Source: Methanoculleus receptaculi (lineage in GTDB: Archaea > Halobacteriota > Methanomicrobia > Methanomicrobiales > Methanoculleaceae). From it: DNA of 64,000 bases. The stretch is from assembly GCF_033472595.1 (NCBI RefSeq), contig NZ_CP137642.1:868001-932000 (forward strand). The letters are read 5' to 3'. Both the position numbers and the translations under genes were made by a program. The notes beneath the pieces are model-generated. The model was not told the DNA's origin. It worked only from the letters and a program-made list of their open reading frames with translations, and made no database searches. Each line of letters opens with the position of its first letter. The first letter of the stretch is position 1. Positions 63,104 through 64,000 of the stretch are shown here, piece after piece.

Positions 63104-64000
63104 ATGCTTGATCTGAAGTTCGTTCGCGAACACCCCGAGATCGTCAGGGCCGACCTCATGAAGAGAGGGGATACCGATAAACTGCCCTGGGTCGACGAGG
63201 TGCTGGAGATGGACCGGCGGGTCCGTGAACTCACGGTTGAGATCGGGAACCTGCGCAACCGCAGGAACGTTGTCTCACGAGAGATCAGCCGGGCAAGGAG
63301 GTCCGGAGAGGATATATCGCCGCTCCTCTCCGAGGCGGCGGGTCTGCCGGAGCGGATCAGGGAGGCCGAGGCTGAGCGCGGCCGCCTCTCCGAAGCGGTG
63401 CGCTATCGGCTGATGCGCCTCCCGAACATCCTCCACGAGAGCGTGCCGATCGGGAGTGACGAGACGGGGAACGTCGAGATCCGGTGCTGGGGGGAGCCGA
63501 AAGTTCCGGAGTTTGACCTGGTGAACCACGGGGCGCTTGCCGTCGAGCATGGTTGGGCGGACTTCGAACGCGCAGCAAAGATCGCGGGCGCGGGGTTCTA
63601 CTTCCTGAAAGGCAGGCTTGCCCTGCTCGATATGGCTCTCCAGCGGTTCGCGATGGATCTCCTCATCAGGCGCGGCTACACCCCGATCATCCCGCCCTAC
63701 ATGATGAACCGGGCCTCATACGAGGGGGTGACTGACCTTGCTGACTTTGAGAACGTGATGTATAAGATCGACGGCGAGGATGAGTACCTGATCGCGACGA
63801 GCGAGCACCCCATGGCCGCGATCTACAGCGATGAGATCTTCGAGGAGAAAGACCTCCCGCTCAGGTTTGCAGGTATCAGCCCCTGTTTCCGGCGCGAGAT
63901 CGGGGCGCACGGGATCGATACAAAGGGGCTGTTTCGCGTCCACCAGTTCCACAAGGTGGAGCAGTTCATCTACTCCACCCCGGAACAGTCCTGGGACCTT
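63104..64000 (+). CDS. serS: Seryl-tRNA synthetase, N-terminal part
   Basis: About 299 aa seen; runs off the right edge. Coiled-coil arm RRVRELTVEIGNLRNRRNVVSREISRARR (about 44-72), then AGAGFYFLKGRLALLDMALQRFAMD and motif 2 ISPCFRREIGAHGIDTKGLFRVHQF. This is the common (bacterial-type) SerRS, not the rare methanogen SerRS that lacks this arm. The ATG at 63104 gives MLDLKFVREHPE, the normal start. Confidence 0.93.
   Translation, partial: MLDLKFVREHPEIVRADLMKRGDTDKLPWVDEVLEMDRRVRELTVEIGNLRNRRNVVSREISRARRSGEDISPLLSEAAGLPERIREAEAERGRLSEAVRYRLMRLPNILHESVPIGSDETGNVEIRCWGEPKVPEFDLVNHGALAVEHGWADFERAAKIAGAGFYFLKGRLALLDMALQRFAMDLLIRRGYTPIIPPYMMNRASYEGVTDLADFENVMYKIDGEDEYLIATSEHPMAAIYSDEIFEEKDLPLRFAGISPCFRREIGAHGIDTKGLFRVHQFHKVEQFIYSTPEQSWDL

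Overview
The window comes from a GC-rich methanogenic archaeon, most likely a Methanoculleus-like member of the Methanomicrobiales. The evidence is the gene content. It has two methanogenesis-marker genes side by side (markers 2 and 4/mtxX), an archaeal histone, archaeal-type S-adenosylmethionine synthetase, GatDE amidotransferase, ribosomal protein L10e, the RFC large subunit, archaemetzincin, a DacZ-type diadenylate cyclase and a 2-oxoglutarate:ferredoxin oxidoreductase of the incomplete reductive TCA pathway. I could run no searches; family names come from motif recognition.

Layout. 0.1-5.2 kb: a DUF4143 ATPase, an HxlR-type regulator, a TnpB-only IS200/IS605-like element and a frameshifted hybrid-cluster protein gene (hcp) behind a 37-bp palindrome. 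5.5-6.5 kb: a nucleotidyltransferase-like gene overlapping a small partner gene, then a truncated cyclase. 6.5-18.7 kb: a surface-glycan locus with a HAD hydrolase, GT2, two methyltransferases, the complete dTDP-rhamnose set rfbCBDA, an IS1634-type relic, and a coupled GT4 / PHP / ATP-grasp / deacetylase operon. 19.1-20.8 kb: an intact IS66-type element with an 8-bp target duplication, abutting tRNA-Leu(TAA). 20.9-31.3 kb: housekeeping genes on the minus strand (aminotransferase, DUF2070, PfkB kinase, UPF0212, nitroreductase, gatE-gatD-argH). 31.8-34.4 kb: a TauABC/SsuABC-like ABC transporter. 34.5-45.4 kb: L10e, then a chain fumA-fumB-korD-korA-korB-korG-sucC-sucD-dacZ in which neighbouring genes overlap by about 4 bp, then SAM synthetase, hisG, hisA and hisB. 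45.8-53.6 kb: histone, methanogenesis markers, rfcL, archaemetzincin, a frameshifted acetolactate decarboxylase, a deaminase and a HEAT-repeat protein. 53.7-56.2 kb: a complete aspartate-dehydrogenase route to NAD (nadX-nadA-nadC). 56.5-64 kb: a tRNA methylthiotransferase, a DtxR-type regulator with a Zn/Mn ABC transporter, and the start of serS.

The strongest non-gene signals are as follows. (1) A family of GC-rich intergenic palindromic elements occurs at four loci (22.1, 31.4, 52.8 and 57.9-58.9 kb). The stem arms differ between loci yet still pair, and at 57.9 kb the element is amplified into a tandem array of about 275 bp per unit. (2) Besides the full TnpB element there are two internally deleted, MITE-like derivatives (about 1518-1713 and 56300-56476). 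The full element sits exactly between the HxlR regulator and the palindrome in front of hcp, which suggests it split a divergent regulator-target pair. (3) Two intergenic stretches, 13152-13243 and about 45482-45640, fold into nested stems and may be unannotated structured RNAs. (4) The c-di-AMP synthase gene is coupled to the end of the 2-oxoglutarate/succinyl-CoA operon.
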